Counted from the first letter of the stretch, positions 1-7,877 are shown. The stretch is 16,568 nt of DNA from CAG-841 sp963614875 (GCA_963614875.1 CAVEFC010000033.1:1-16568), one strand, 5' to 3'. The notes: generated from the sequence alone by a model not told the origin. Numbers and translations: made by a program.

Positions 1-355
1 ATTTCTTTCTTTCCTTCATTCTCGGGTCACGAGTGAGAAGGCCTTCCTTCTTGAGAAGGGCTCTGTAAGAATCGTCTGCGAGGAGAAGGGCTCTGGAAAT
101 GCCGTGACGGATAGCGCCTGCCTGACCGGAGATGCCGCCGCCTGCAGCTGTGCAGACCACATCGAACTTGCCCTGAGTTGAAGTAACGGCAAAGGGCTGG
201 TTAACGATGAGCTTGAGTGTTTCAAGACCGAAGTAATCGTCTATGTCACGACCGTTGATCGTAACCGTGCCCGTGCCGGGATAAAGACGAACGCGTGCAA
301 CGGATTTCTTTCTTCTGCCTGTACCGTAGAAATAAGGTTTAGCACTTGTATACAT
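1..355 (-). CDS. rpsI: 30S ribosomal protein S9, C-terminus cut by window edge
   Basis: The minus strand from 355 encodes a protein starting MYTSAKPYFYGTGRRKKSVA, the typical S9 N-terminus. It continues with RVRLYPGTGTVTINGRDIDDY, the GGGISGQAGAIRHGISRALL segment and LLTRDPRMKERKK, all S9 signatures. About 118 codons are visible. S9 is usually near 130 residues, so only the short basic tail that reaches the ribosomal P site is missing. The protein binds 16S rRNA in the head of the small subunit. A GGAG ribosome binding site lies just upstream (about 364-367). The gene starts 20 bases after the rplM stop, so the two are cotranscribed, the usual pairing in bacteria. Confidence 0.97.
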   Translation of the reverse strand, partial: MYTSAKPYFYGTGRRKKSVARVRLYPGTGTVTINGRDIDDYFGLETLKLIVNQPFAVTSTQGKFDVVCTAAGGGISGQAGAIRHGISRALLLADDSYRALLKKEGLLTRDPRMKERKK

Positions 356-375
356 TGTTATTTCTCCTTTCTCTC

Positions 376-807
376 TCAGTCAACGATGAATTCTTTGGGC
401 TGCTGAGCCTGATGATTGTGCTCTGCACCTTTGAAAACCTTAAGACGTGTGAGAGCGGTAGCACCGAGGGTGTTCTTGGGAAGCATTCCCTTGACTGCGA
501 GAGTCATAGCAAGCTCGGGCTTTGTAGCCATGAGCGTTTTGTAGGAAACTTCCTTAAGTCCGCCGATGTAGCCTGAATGATGACGGTAGAATTTCTTTTC
601 GAGCTTCTTACCTGTGAGAACTGCTTTCTCAGCGTTTACAACGATAACGAATTCGCCGCAATCGACGTTGGGCGTGAATTCGGGACGTGTTTTACCTCTG
701 AGAAGATTTGCAGCGGCAACGGCTGTTTTGCCAAGGGGCTTGCCTGCCGCATCAATTACATACCAACCGCGCGAAACGGTTTCTTTTTTTGCCATGTAAG
801 TTGACAT
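376..807 (-). CDS. rplM: 50S ribosomal protein L13
   Basis: The 143-residue product matches the full length of L13. Recognisable segments are RGWYVIDAAGKPLGKTAV (residues 13-30), LRGKTRPEFTPNVDCGEFVIVVNAEK (36-61), the KKFYRHHSGYIGGLKE stretch (71-86), and AVKGMLPKNTLGATALTRLKVFKG (104-127). L13 is an early-assembly protein of the large subunit that binds 23S rRNA. The ATG at 807 is chosen over the second Met (residue 5) because GGAGG lies at 815-819, seven bases upstream. It is the first gene of the rplM-rpsI operon. Confidence 0.98.
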   Translation of the reverse strand: MSTYMAKKETVSRGWYVIDAAGKPLGKTAVAAANLLRGKTRPEFTPNVDCGEFVIVVNAEKAVLTGKKLEKKFYRHHSGYIGGLKEVSYKTLMATKPELAMTLAVKGMLPKNTLGATALTRLKVFKGAEHNHQAQQPKEFIVD

Positions 808-841
808 TGTATTTCCTCCGTAATGAATTTAAGCCGCGCAA

Positions 842-858
842 AAAAAGCGCCGCTTTTT
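842..858 (-). promoter_or_regulatory. Possible hairpin in rplM 5' leader
   Basis: The rplM transcript should start near 865, giving a leader of about 58 bases. Read on the minus strand it contains AAAAAGC-GGC-GCTTTTT, a 7-bp stem with a 3-base loop. Firmicutes often have a structured L13 leader here that lets L13 repress its own operon. This stem is weak and AT-rich, and I cannot confirm the match to that family. Confidence 0.25.
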
Positions 859-871
859 ATGCAACGGTGAA

Positions 872-900
872 ATTATATCATTATGTTTACGGCTTGTCAA
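872..900 (-). promoter_or_regulatory. Sigma-A promoter of rplM-rpsI
   Basis: On the minus strand TTGACA (900-895) and TATAAT (877-872) are both perfect consensus hexamers separated by exactly 17 bases. This fits a strongly expressed ribosomal-protein operon. Confidence 0.93.
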
Positions 901-1040
901 GCGTTTTTGCGAAAATAATTTGTATTTTTTAATTTAGCATGGTCAAAACTCGCAAAATCTTTCAAAATCGCGCGTTTTCAGGCTCAAACCTCGCCCGTCG
1001 GATAACAATTTTGCGTGCGACAAAATATCGGCAAATACGC

Positions 1041-1069
1041 TTGAATTTGCGGTATATATGTAGTATAAT
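1041..1069 (+). promoter_or_regulatory. Sigma-A promoter of prfA operon
   Basis: TTGAAT (1041-1046) and TATAAT (1064-1069) are separated by 17 bases, about 30 bases upstream of the GGAGG (1091-1095) and ATG of prfA. An imperfect 20-bp inverted repeat (GCAAAT at 1031-1036, ATTTGC at 1045-1050) overlaps the -35 box. Apart from the two divergent promoters and leaders, the rest of 808-1100 is AT-rich with no other feature I can support. Confidence 0.85.
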
Positions 1070-1100
1070 AAAATAAAATACGGATTTCACGGAGGTAAAA

Positions 1101-2171
1101 ATGCTTGATAAGCTTGCGGAAATAGAAAAAAAGTATGAAGAAACGGAAAGCCTGCTTTCAGGCACGGAATATATTTCCGATCCCGCAAAGCTGAGAGAAG
1201 CTATGAAAGAGCTGAAAAAGCTCGCGCCCGTGGTTGAAAAATTCCGTGAATACAAAGATTGGGTAAAGCGCGTAAAAGAAGCGGAGGAGCTGCTTTCGGA
1301 GGGAGATGCCGAACTGAAAAAGCTCGCGCAGGAGGAGCTTTCCGAGAGCAAGGACGCTGTCCGCCGCTGTGAAGAGGAGCTTACGGAACTTCTGATATCG
1401 AAAGATCCGAACGACGAAAAAAACGTCATAGTCGAGATACGCGGCGGCGCAGGCGGCGAAGAAGCGGCGCTTTTTGCCGGCTCGCTTTACAGAATGTACT
1501 CAATGTATGCGGCGACGCATAAATATAAAACCGAGATAATTTCTTCAAATCCGACGGAGCTTGGCGGCTTTAAGGAAATTTCGTTTTCCGTTGAAGGTGA
1601 AGGCGCATATTCGCGGTTCAAATACGAATCGGGGGTTCATCGCGTTCAGCGCGTACCCGAAACCGAAGCGCAGGGAAGAATTCACACATCGACCGTGACG
1701 GTCGCCGTGCTTACCGAGGCGGAGGATATAGAAATCGAAATAAATCCTGCGGATCTGCAGATCGAAACGTGCAAATCGAGCGGCGCGGGAGGTCAGCACA
1801 TAAACAAGACCGAATCCGCCATAAGAATAATTCATAAGCCGTCGGGACTTGTTGTCGAATGTCAGGAGGAACGCAGTCAGCTTCAGAACAGGGAAAAAGC
1901 GATGAAGCTTCTCCGCGCGCGGCTTTACGATATAGAACGCACAAAGCGCGATTCCGCAATCGCACGCGAACGCAGAAGTCAGGTCGGGACGGGCGATCGC
2001 AGCGAACGGATAAGAACATATAACTTTCCTCAGGGCAGAGTGACCGACCACAGAATAGGACTTACCCTTTATTCGATAGACAGCATTATGGACGGCGGTC
2101 TTGACGGGCTTATAGACGCGCTTTCGGCAGCCGAAACAGCCGAAAGATTAAAAGGAAGTAACGATAAATGA
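1101..2171 (+). CDS. prfA: Peptide chain release factor 1
   Basis: The 356-residue protein is full-length RF1, which recognises UAA and UAG stop codons and triggers release of the finished peptide. The N-terminal domain is a charged helical region (residues 1-100). The codon-recognition domain carries HRVQRVPETEAQGRIHTS, with PET at 186-188 fitting the RF1 PxT anticodon-mimic motif rather than the RF2 SPF motif. SSGAGGQHINKTESA has the catalytic GGQ at 230-232, and the Gln is the usual target of PrmC methylation. RBS GGAGG is at 1091-1095. The stop overlaps the next start as ATGA. prmC, often next to prfA, is absent here. Confidence 0.97.
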   Translation: MLDKLAEIEKKYEETESLLSGTEYISDPAKLREAMKELKKLAPVVEKFREYKDWVKRVKEAEELLSEGDAELKKLAQEELSESKDAVRRCEEELTELLISKDPNDEKNVIVEIRGGAGGEEAALFAGSLYRMYSMYAATHKYKTEIISSNPTELGGFKEISFSVEGEGAYSRFKYESGVHRVQRVPETEAQGRIHTSTVTVAVLTEAEDIEIEINPADLQIETCKSSGAGGQHINKTESAIRIIHKPSGLVVECQEERSQLQNREKAMKLLRARLYDIERTKRDSAIARERRSQVGTGDRSERIRTYNFPQGRVTDHRIGLTLYSIDSIMDGGLDGLIDALSAAETAERLKGSNDK

Positions 2172-3217
2172 CGACAAAAACCGTAAAAATTGATTTTTCA
2201 AAGCCGCTTGAGGAGCAGCTTTCCGAAGCGGCAGAAATAATAAAGCGCGGCGGACTTGTGGCTTTCCCCACGGAAACCGTGTACGGACTCGGCGCTTCGG
2301 CGCTCGATACCGAGGCGGCAAAAAAGATATATGCGGCAAAGGGACGTCCGTCGGACAATCCGCTTATAATTCACATTGCCGAGCCTTCCGACGCGGAGAA
2401 ATATTGTTTTGTAAATGATTTTTATAAGAAGATAGCTGAGAATTTTATGCCCGGGCCTATAACCGTGATAATGCCCAAAAAGGATATTGTTCCGAAGGAA
2501 GTCACGGGCGGACTTGATACGGTTGCGGTAAGATGTCCGAGGGACAGAGTCGCGCACACGCTGATAAAGCTGAGCGGCGTGCCGATCGCCGCGCCGTCCG
2601 CAAATATATCGGGCAGACCGAGTCCGACTGAGGCGGGGACGGTTATCCGCGAAATGACGGGACGCATAGATATGATAATCGACGGCGGAAGCTGTGATAT
2701 AGGTCTTGAATCGACGATAGTCAAAGCCGACGGCGACGGCGTAAAGCTGCTTCGTCCGGGCGGGATAACGGTCGAAATGCTTCAAAGCGTATGCGGAAAG
2801 GTAACGATAGACAAAGCCGTAACCGAAAAGCTGAGCGACGGCGAGCGTCCCGAAGCGCCGGGAATGAAATACCGTCATTATGCTCCGCAGGCAAGTATGC
2901 AGCTTATCTGCGGCTGCGGCGACGATTTTTATGCGCGCGCGGCGGAATTTATAAAAGCAAGGCTCAGAGAAAATGCGGACGCGGGAGTGCTTTGTCCGGA
3001 CGAAATTGCCGACGCGCTTTCGGGAAAATACATAGTCCGCCTCGGGAAAATATCCGATACGGAGGAGCACGCAAGACGTCTGTTTTCGGCACTGCGAAAA
3101 TTTGACGATATGGGCGTTCAGACAATATACGCCGTTTCGGACGGCGAAAAAGGTATAGGACTTGCGCTTTACAACCGTATGCTGAAAGCGTCGGGATACA
3201 GCGTTATAAACATCTGA
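2168..3217 (+). CDS. tsaC: L-threonylcarbamoyladenylate synthase, Sua5 type
   Basis: This 349-residue protein makes threonylcarbamoyl-AMP from threonine, bicarbonate and ATP, the first step of t6A37 modification of ANN-decoding tRNAs. The YrdC domain fills about residues 13-205: LVAFPTETVYGLGASA (30-45), the KGRPSDNPL nucleotide-binding motif (58-66), APSANISGRPSPT (142-154) and GLESTIVK (179-186). After a linker, APGMKYRHYAPQ (230-241) opens the C-terminal Sua5 domain, so this is the long two-domain form (YwlC/Sua5), not the short TsaC. It overlaps prfA by four bases and is translationally coupled, with AAGGAAG just upstream in prfA. The symbol tsaC is used for the function; ywlC or sua5 would also fit. 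Confidence 0.95.
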   Translation: MTTKTVKIDFSKPLEEQLSEAAEIIKRGGLVAFPTETVYGLGASALDTEAAKKIYAAKGRPSDNPLIIHIAEPSDAEKYCFVNDFYKKIAENFMPGPITVIMPKKDIVPKEVTGGLDTVAVRCPRDRVAHTLIKLSGVPIAAPSANISGRPSPTEAGTVIREMTGRIDMIIDGGSCDIGLESTIVKADGDGVKLLRPGGITVEMLQSVCGKVTIDKAVTEKLSDGERPEAPGMKYRHYAPQASMQLICGCGDDFYARAAEFIKARLRENADAGVLCPDEIADALSGKYIVRLGKISDTEEHARRLFSALRKFDDMGVQTIYAVSDGEKGIGLALYNRMLKASGYSVINI

Positions 3218-3232
3218 AAGGAGAGCCGCGGG

Positions 3233-3844
3233 ATGATAATAGGCCTTACCGGCGCGATAGGCGCGGGAAAAAGCACGGTTAGCGCAATATTTTCGGATAT
3301 GGGGTTTTCCGTCATCGATTGCGACGCCATATCGCACGGGCTTGACGTTCAGCCCGAATATATAAATGCCGTAAGAAAAGAATTCGGCGACGGAGCGATA
3401 GAGATAAGCGGCGGCGCGGTAAGAATTTCGAGAAAAGAGCTTGCGGAGCTGGCGTTTTCCTGCGCCGAAGCGAAAAAACGCCTTGAAGCCATCGCGCATC
3501 CGATAATTCTGGGCGTGGTTTACGAAAGAATAAATGCGGCAAAGGCGTCAGGAAGAGATGTGGTGATAGACGCTCCGCTGCTTTTCGAATCGGGACTTGA
3601 CCGCGTGTGCGACGTCACCTTGGGCGTTACGGCAAGCGAGAATATCCGGCGCGAGCGTGCGATAAAACGCGGCGGAATTTCAGCCGAAAGCATCGAAAAA
3701 AGGATAAGCCTTCAGCCGAAAAGCGATTATTACGCTTCAAAATGCGATTACATAATCGACAACGACGGCTCCGAAAACGAACTGAAAGCGAAAATTTCCG
3801 CTTTTGTTTCCGGACTTGAAAAAGGAGGCGTCGATGACAGATAA
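3233..3844 (+). CDS. coaE: Dephospho-CoA kinase
   Basis: The 203-residue P-loop kinase phosphorylates dephospho-CoA at the ribose 3'-OH, the last step of CoA synthesis. Visible are the Walker A motif GAIGAGKST (7-15), the acidic VIDCDAISH segment (27-35) holding the likely catalytic Asp, IAHPII (87-92), and VIDAPLLFESGLDRVCD (111-127). The lid region is near RRERAIKRGG (139-148), followed by EKRISLQPK (155-163). Its length matches the family. AAAGGAG at 3217-3223 precedes the ATG by nine bases. It lies 15 bases after tsaC, and its 3' end overlaps the next gene by 11 bases. Confidence 0.95.
   Translation: MIIGLTGAIGAGKSTVSAIFSDMGFSVIDCDAISHGLDVQPEYINAVRKEFGDGAIEISGGAVRISRKELAELAFSCAEAKKRLEAIAHPIILGVVYERINAAKASGRDVVIDAPLLFESGLDRVCDVTLGVTASENIRRERAIKRGGISAESIEKRISLQPKSDYYASKCDYIIDNDGSENELKAKISAFVSGLEKGGVDDR
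3821..3828 (+). promoter_or_regulatory. RBS deciding the start of the SLT gene
   Basis: AAAGGAGG lies inside the coaE 3' end, five bases before the ATG at 3834. It supports that start over an in-frame ATG at 3804, which has no comparable site and would put a charged stretch before the membrane helix. Confidence 0.8.
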
Positions 3845-4952
3845 ACGGCGGAGCCTGCTTTTGCTTGTCTGCGAAATGCTGGCGCTTGCTTTGGTTTTTG
3901 TTTTTGTTATGACGTGCGGAAGCTCGGCGTATATAAAGGAGCTTTTCGATAGAACGGAATATCCGCGCGATTATATCGAATATGTCAGAAAATATTCGCG
4001 CATATACGGTGTTGACGAAAATTTGATTTTTGCTATAATAAAGGCTGAGAGCGGATTCGACAAGGACGCCGAATCCGGAGCCGGAGCGATAGGTCTTATG
4101 CAGATAATGCCGTCAACCTACGAGGGCGACATCAAAGGCGCGCTCGGCTTTGACAGCGGCGTCGGGGACACATTTACAGCTCTGAAGGATCCCAAGACGA
4201 ACATAATCTGCGGAACGTATTATTTTTCGCGCTGGCAAAAATATTTTGAAGACAATGTTTCGGCGCTCGCCTCCTACAACGCAGGGCCGGGAACGGTGGA
4301 AAGATGGCTTTCCAACAAGTCGCTTGTAAACGCCGAGGGAAAGCTCGATCCGGAAAAAATACCGTACAGGGAAACAAAAAAATATGTTCGCAGGGTGCTT
4401 TCCTATTATGAGCATTACAGGGCTGTGTACGGCGATGCCGACACCGACGAAAAAGCAAGCATATCACGCGGAGAAGCGCTTGAATATGCAAAAAAGTACG
4501 GAGCCGAGTTCAGAGTGGATTACAATCTGATAATGGCTGTCATCGAAACGGAATCAAGTTTTGAATATACTGCGGTTTCCTCGTCCGGCGCGATAGGACT
4601 TATGCAGATGAAATCGGACACTTATCTTGTCGATGTTGCGGCGAATCTCAATCTGCCGCAGGGCGCGGACGAGCTGTTCGAGCCGGAATTCAACGTTATG
4701 TGCGGAGCATATTATCTCCATTGGCTTTCCGAGCGCGTTGACGGAATAAACGCGATAGCGGCGGCGTATCACGGCGGAATAGGAACCGTGCGGGGCTGGC
4801 TTGCGGATGAGAGTATTTCTCCCTGCGGAGTGCTCGATCCCGAAAAAATACCCGACGCGGCTACAAAACGATACGTAGAAAAGATACGGAGCTTTTACGA
4901 AAAATCGGCAGAGCTTGACGGTCCGGACGAAACGTATAAATTTTCATTTTGA
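3834..4952 (+). CDS. Membrane-anchored protein with two tandem lytic transglycosylase (SLT) domains
   Basis: From the ATG at 3834 the protein has 372 residues. MTDKRR is followed by a hydrophobic helix (about 8-27), so it is probably an N-terminally anchored extracytoplasmic protein. Domain 1 (about 45-200) has the complete SLT signature: AIIKAESGF with catalytic-type Glu72, GAIGLMQIMPSTY (84-96), CGTYYFSRW (126-134) and ASYNAGPGTV (146-155). Domain 2 (about 218-358) repeats the layout: AVIETESSF with Glu240, GAIGLMQMKSDTY (252-264), CGAYYLHWL (290-298) and AAYHGGIGTV (310-319), where the YNAG Asn is replaced by His. Both domains carry LDPEKIP near their ends (171-177 and 335-341). SLT enzymes cleave the peptidoglycan MurNAc-GlcNAc bond non-hydrolytically. 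Domain 2 activity is uncertain. Confidence 0.9.
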   Translation: MTDKRRSLLLLVCEMLALALVFVFVMTCGSSAYIKELFDRTEYPRDYIEYVRKYSRIYGVDENLIFAIIKAESGFDKDAESGAGAIGLMQIMPSTYEGDIKGALGFDSGVGDTFTALKDPKTNIICGTYYFSRWQKYFEDNVSALASYNAGPGTVERWLSNKSLVNAEGKLDPEKIPYRETKKYVRRVLSYYEHYRAVYGDADTDEKASISRGEALEYAKKYGAEFRVDYNLIMAVIETESSFEYTAVSSSGAIGLMQMKSDTYLVDVAANLNLPQGADELFEPEFNVMCGAYYLHWLSERVDGINAIAAAYHGGIGTVRGWLADESISPCGVLDPEKIPDAATKRYVEKIRSFYEKSAELDGPDETYKFSF

Positions 4953-4982
4953 AAAATAATTATTTGAAAGGATAAAAAGAAT

Positions 4983-6383
4983 ATGTCAGAAGAAAAAACA
5001 CAGGCACAGCAGCTTAAAGAAAAGCTGTTCTATTCTCAGAAGAACGCATTTGAAACGCTTTCTGAAAACGAGATAAACGACGCATACGCCTATTGCGACG
5101 GCTACAAGAAGTTTCTTGACGGCGGCAAAACCGAGCGCGAATGCGTAAAGGAAGCGGTGGCACTGCTTGAAAAGGAAGGCTTTGTGCCCTATGAATTCGG
5201 CACAAAGGTTTCCGCGGGAGAAAAGTATTATTACAACAATCACGGTAAATCTCTTGCCGCGTTTGTTATAGGCAGCGAATGCATATGCAAGGGCGTTCGT
5301 CTTTCGGCGGCGCATATCGACTCTCCGAGAGTTGACCTGAAGCAGCGTCCGCTTTATGAAGCCGACGGAATGGGCTTTTTCAAAACGCATTACTACGGCG
5401 GAATAAAGAAATATCAGTGGACGACGATTCCGCTCGCGCTTCACGGCACGGTAAGCAAGGCAGACGGAACGACTGTCGATATCTGCATAGGCGAGGACGA
5501 AAACGATCCCGTTTTCTATATAAACGATCTTCTTCCGCACCTTGCCGGCGATCAGATGAGAAAATCGCTTTCCGAGGGTATAAGCGGAGAACAGCTCAAT
5601 CTGCTTTCGGGCTCGCGCACGTTCGGAAAAGACGTTTCCGATGGCGTAAAGCTCAATATTCTCAGAATACTCAATGAAAAATACGGCATAACCGAAGCCG
5701 ATTTCCTTTCAGCAGAGCTTTGCGGCGTTCCCGCATACAAGGCAAGAGATATCGGTCTTGACCGTTCGCTTATAGGCTCCTACGGTCACGACGACAGAGT
5801 ATGCGCATATCCTTCTCTTACCGCAGTTATGGCTGTGAAAGCGCCCAAGCATACGATAATAACTGTCCTTGCCGACAAGGAAGAGATCGGCAGCGAGGGC
5901 AATACGGGTATGCAGTGCGCCGTTTATTTCGATATAATCGCAGATCTTGCAAAGACAGCCGGCGTAAGCGACGCCGTTGTCCGCAGAAATTCAATGTGTC
6001 TTTCCGCAGACGTCAACGCCGCGTTCGATCCGAACTTCCCCGAGGTTTGCGAAAAACGCAATTCCTGCTTTGTAAATCACGGCGTCGCGCTCACAAAATT
6101 CACGGGCGCAAGAGGTAAATCCGGCTCAAACGACGCAAGCGCTGAATATGTCGGCTATGTACGCAACCTCTTTGACGCCGCCGGCGTTATCTGGCAGACG
6201 TCGGAGCTTGGCAAGGTTGACGGCGGAGGCGGCGGCACGGTTGCGAAATTCATCGCTCAGCACAATGTCGATACGGTTGATATCGGCGTTCCCGTCATTT
6301 CAATGCACGCTCCCTACGAGGTAGTTGCAAAAACGGACGTTTATATGACTCACAAGGGCATCGAAGCTTTCTTTGCCGACTGA
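4983..6383 (+). CDS. M18 family zinc aminopeptidase
   Basis: The 466-residue protein is a full-length M18 metallo-aminopeptidase, a cytosolic dinuclear-metal exopeptidase. Expected metal and catalytic residues are present: AAHIDSPR with His111 and Asp113, GHDDRVCAY with the bridging-type Asp at 270/271, ADKEEIGSEGN with Glu300-Glu301, LSADVNAAFDP with Asp343, and SMHAPYEV with His442 near the C-terminus. The Gly-rich VDGGGGGTVAKF (412-423) precedes it. There is no signal peptide. An AAAGGAT ribosome binding site lies about 11 bases upstream. It is the last gene of the prfA operon, 30 bases after the SLT gene. Peptide substrate preference (acidic or neutral) cannot be read from sequence. Confidence 0.93.
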   Translation: MSEEKTQAQQLKEKLFYSQKNAFETLSENEINDAYAYCDGYKKFLDGGKTERECVKEAVALLEKEGFVPYEFGTKVSAGEKYYYNNHGKSLAAFVIGSECICKGVRLSAAHIDSPRVDLKQRPLYEADGMGFFKTHYYGGIKKYQWTTIPLALHGTVSKADGTTVDICIGEDENDPVFYINDLLPHLAGDQMRKSLSEGISGEQLNLLSGSRTFGKDVSDGVKLNILRILNEKYGITEADFLSAELCGVPAYKARDIGLDRSLIGSYGHDDRVCAYPSLTAVMAVKAPKHTIITVLADKEEIGSEGNTGMQCAVYFDIIADLAKTAGVSDAVVRRNSMCLSADVNAAFDPNFPEVCEKRNSCFVNHGVALTKFTGARGKSGSNDASAEYVGYVRNLFDAAGVIWQTSELGKVDGGGGGTVAKFIAQHNVDTVDIGVPVISMHAPYEVVAKTDVYMTHKGIEAFFAD

Positions 6384-6399
6384 GAAAAACATATTGAAA

Positions 6400-6427
6400 A
6401 ATTCCGCCGATAAGGCGGAATTATTTT
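6400..6427 (+). terminator. Terminator of the prfA-M18 operon
   Basis: AATTCCGCC (6400-6408), a GATAA loop, and GGCGGAATT (6414-6422) make a perfect 9-bp stem followed by ATTTT and, a little later, a T6 run (6431-6436). It lies 17 bases after the M18 stop. Confidence 0.78.
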
Positions 6428-6446
6428 GCGTTTTTTGCTTTTCCGA

Positions 6447-6473
6447 TTGAAAAAAACGCTTGCTTGTGATAAT
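6447..6473 (+). promoter_or_regulatory. Probable promoter of the metal exporter unit
   Basis: TTGAAA (6447-6452) lies upstream of GATAAT (6468-6473), which has an extended TGT just before it. The spacer is 15 bases; reading the -10 as TAATAT (6470-6475) gives 17. Only about 30 bases remain before the start codon, leaving no room for a riboswitch. Confidence 0.5.
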
Positions 6474-6506
6474 ATTACGGTTAGTAACTGTTTTCGGAGG
6501 AAAGAA

Positions 6507-7376
6507 ATGATTGACGTTTTGCTTGATACTCTGCTTGACGCAGCCAAGCTCATACCTTTTTTGTATCTGACGTATCTGCTGCTTGAATTCATCGAGCACA
6601 GGGCAAAGGAACAGACAGAAGCACTGATGCAGAAAGCAGGCAAATGGGGAGCGCTTCTGGGAGGCGTGCTCGGCGCAGTGCCTCAGTGCGGATTTTCCGC
6701 GTCAATGTCGAACTTTTATGCGGAAAATATTATAAGCCTCGGAACGCTTGTCGCGGTTTTTCTTTCAACCTCGGACGAGATGCTGCCGATAATGGTTTCC
6801 GGAATATCGGGAGGAGAGATCCGCGCGTGGAGCGTTGTGAAAATATTGCTTGTGAAAATTCTCTGCGGCGTCGTTGTGGGACTTATCGTTGACGGCATCG
6901 CCGGACTTTGCGGCAAAAAGGAAAAAAATATCGATATCGAATCGCTCTGTCACGACGATCATTGCGGCTGTGAGGAGGGAAATATATTTCTTTCCGCGCT
7001 GATTCATACGCTTAAAATTCTTGTTTTTATACTTATCGTGTCGTTTGCGCTCAACACGGCGATATATTTTATCGGCGAGGATACGCTCGGAGGCTTTATT
7101 TCGTCGCTTCCCGTGGTTGTCGGGCCGATTGTCACCGCGCTTGTGGGACTTATTCCGAACTGCGCTTCTTCGGTTGTGATAACGCAGCTTTATATGAGCG
7201 AAGTAATAAGCACAGGTTCGATGCTTGCGGGACTTCTTTCCGGCTCGGGAATAGGACTTCTGATACTTTTCAGAGTAAACAGAAATATGAAATCCAATTT
7301 TACCGTTCTCGGTATAGTTTACGGCTCGGGCGTGGTGATAGGAATACTCTGCGATCTTCTGAAGATAACGTTCTGA
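6507..7376 (+). CDS. Polytopic membrane protein, putative manganese/heavy-metal exporter
   Basis: The start is the ATG at 6507, placed by GGAGG at 6496-6500; it gives 289 residues. Hydrophobic segments lie at about 13-30, 48-70, 75-100, 108-135, 160-190, 195-225, 235-257 and 266-285. The protein is an internal pseudo-repeat: LGAVPQCGFSASMSNFYAEN (from about 55) matches LVGLIPNCASSVVITQLYMS (from about 212), each followed by an IIS/VIS-xG segment. This is the layout of the 10TM heavy-metal exporter family, often called putative manganese or arsenic efflux. A soluble loop carries CHDDHCGCEEG (148-158), a likely metal-binding patch. It leads a unit with ybaK (13-base gap). Family assignment is from memory of the motif layout; the metal is not determined. 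Confidence 0.75.
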   Translation: MIDVLLDTLLDAAKLIPFLYLTYLLLEFIEHRAKEQTEALMQKAGKWGALLGGVLGAVPQCGFSASMSNFYAENIISLGTLVAVFLSTSDEMLPIMVSGISGGEIRAWSVVKILLVKILCGVVVGLIVDGIAGLCGKKEKNIDIESLCHDDHCGCEEGNIFLSALIHTLKILVFILIVSFALNTAIYFIGEDTLGGFISSLPVVVGPIVTALVGLIPNCASSVVITQLYMSEVISTGSMLAGLLSGSGIGLLILFRVNRNMKSNFTVLGIVYGSGVVIGILCDLLKITF

Positions 7377-7389
7377 AAGGAAAACAAAA

Positions 7390-7872
7390 ATGGCGATAGA
7401 AAAAGTAAGGGAATATCTGAAAAGGTTCGATGCGGATAAAAGAATACGGGAGTTTGACGTTTCCTCCGCGACGGTTGAGCTTGCGGCGCTTGCGATAGGG
7501 ACAGAGCCCCGACGCATAGCAAAAACAATGGCGTTTGCCGTGGGAGAAAAATATGTGCTTATCGTTTGCGCGGGCGACGTCAAAATCGACAATCACAAAT
7601 ACAAAAGCTTTTTCGGGGCGAAGGCAAAAATGCTTACCCCCGAAGAAACGGCACTGCATATAGGTCACGCCGTGGGCGGAGTTTGTCCTTTTGCCGTGCC
7701 GGACGACGTTGAAATTTATCTTGACTGGTCGCTGCGCCGCTTTGAAACGGTATTTCCCGCGTGCGGAAGCTCAAACAGCGCAATCGAGGTGACAATTCCC
7801 GAGCTTGAAAGGTTTTCGGGTTCTGATAAGTGGGTTGACGTCTGCAGGCTTAAGGAAGAAATTCCCGTATAA
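7390..7872 (+). CDS. YbaK/EbsC-type aminoacyl-tRNA deacylase
   Basis: The 160-residue protein fits the single-domain YbaK/ProX fold that removes wrongly attached amino acids from tRNA in trans, typically Cys or Ala from tRNA-Pro. Seen are EPRRIAKTMAF with the conserved Lys45, the ADVKID-like AGDVKIDNHKY segment (61-71), and HAVGGVCPFAV (93-103), which forms the substrate pocket in the family. The end DWSLRRFETVFPACGSSNSA (112-131) is also typical. The ribosome binding site AAAGGAAA lies about five bases before the ATG. It lies between the exporter and the rhamnosidase on the same strand. Which mischarged tRNA it edits cannot be read. Confidence 0.88.
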   Translation: MAIEKVREYLKRFDADKRIREFDVSSATVELAALAIGTEPRRIAKTMAFAVGEKYVLIVCAGDVKIDNHKYKSFFGAKAKMLTPEETALHIGHAVGGVCPFAVPDDVEIYLDWSLRRFETVFPACGSSNSAIEVTIPELERFSGSDKWVDVCRLKEEIPV

Positions 7873-7877
7873 ATAAA

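Noticed and set aside
2198..3499. A 433-codon open frame on the minus strand, antisense to tsaC and coaE
   Set aside because: It has no ribosome binding site, no recognisable domain and an Arg/Tyr/Phe-rich composition. It is open because the real genes on the other strand avoid certain codons.
3804..3833. An earlier ATG for the SLT protein
   Set aside because: It has no ribosome binding site, whereas AAAGGAGG sits correctly before the ATG at 3834.
6426..6506. An earlier ATG or longer N-terminus for the metal exporter
   Set aside because: It overlaps the terminator tail and the promoter; GGAGG at 6496-6500 marks the ATG at 6507.
6384..6506. A Mn-sensing (yybP-ykoY type) riboswitch before the exporter
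   Set aside because: The gap holds a terminator hairpin and a promoter, leaving only about 30 transcribed bases before the start.
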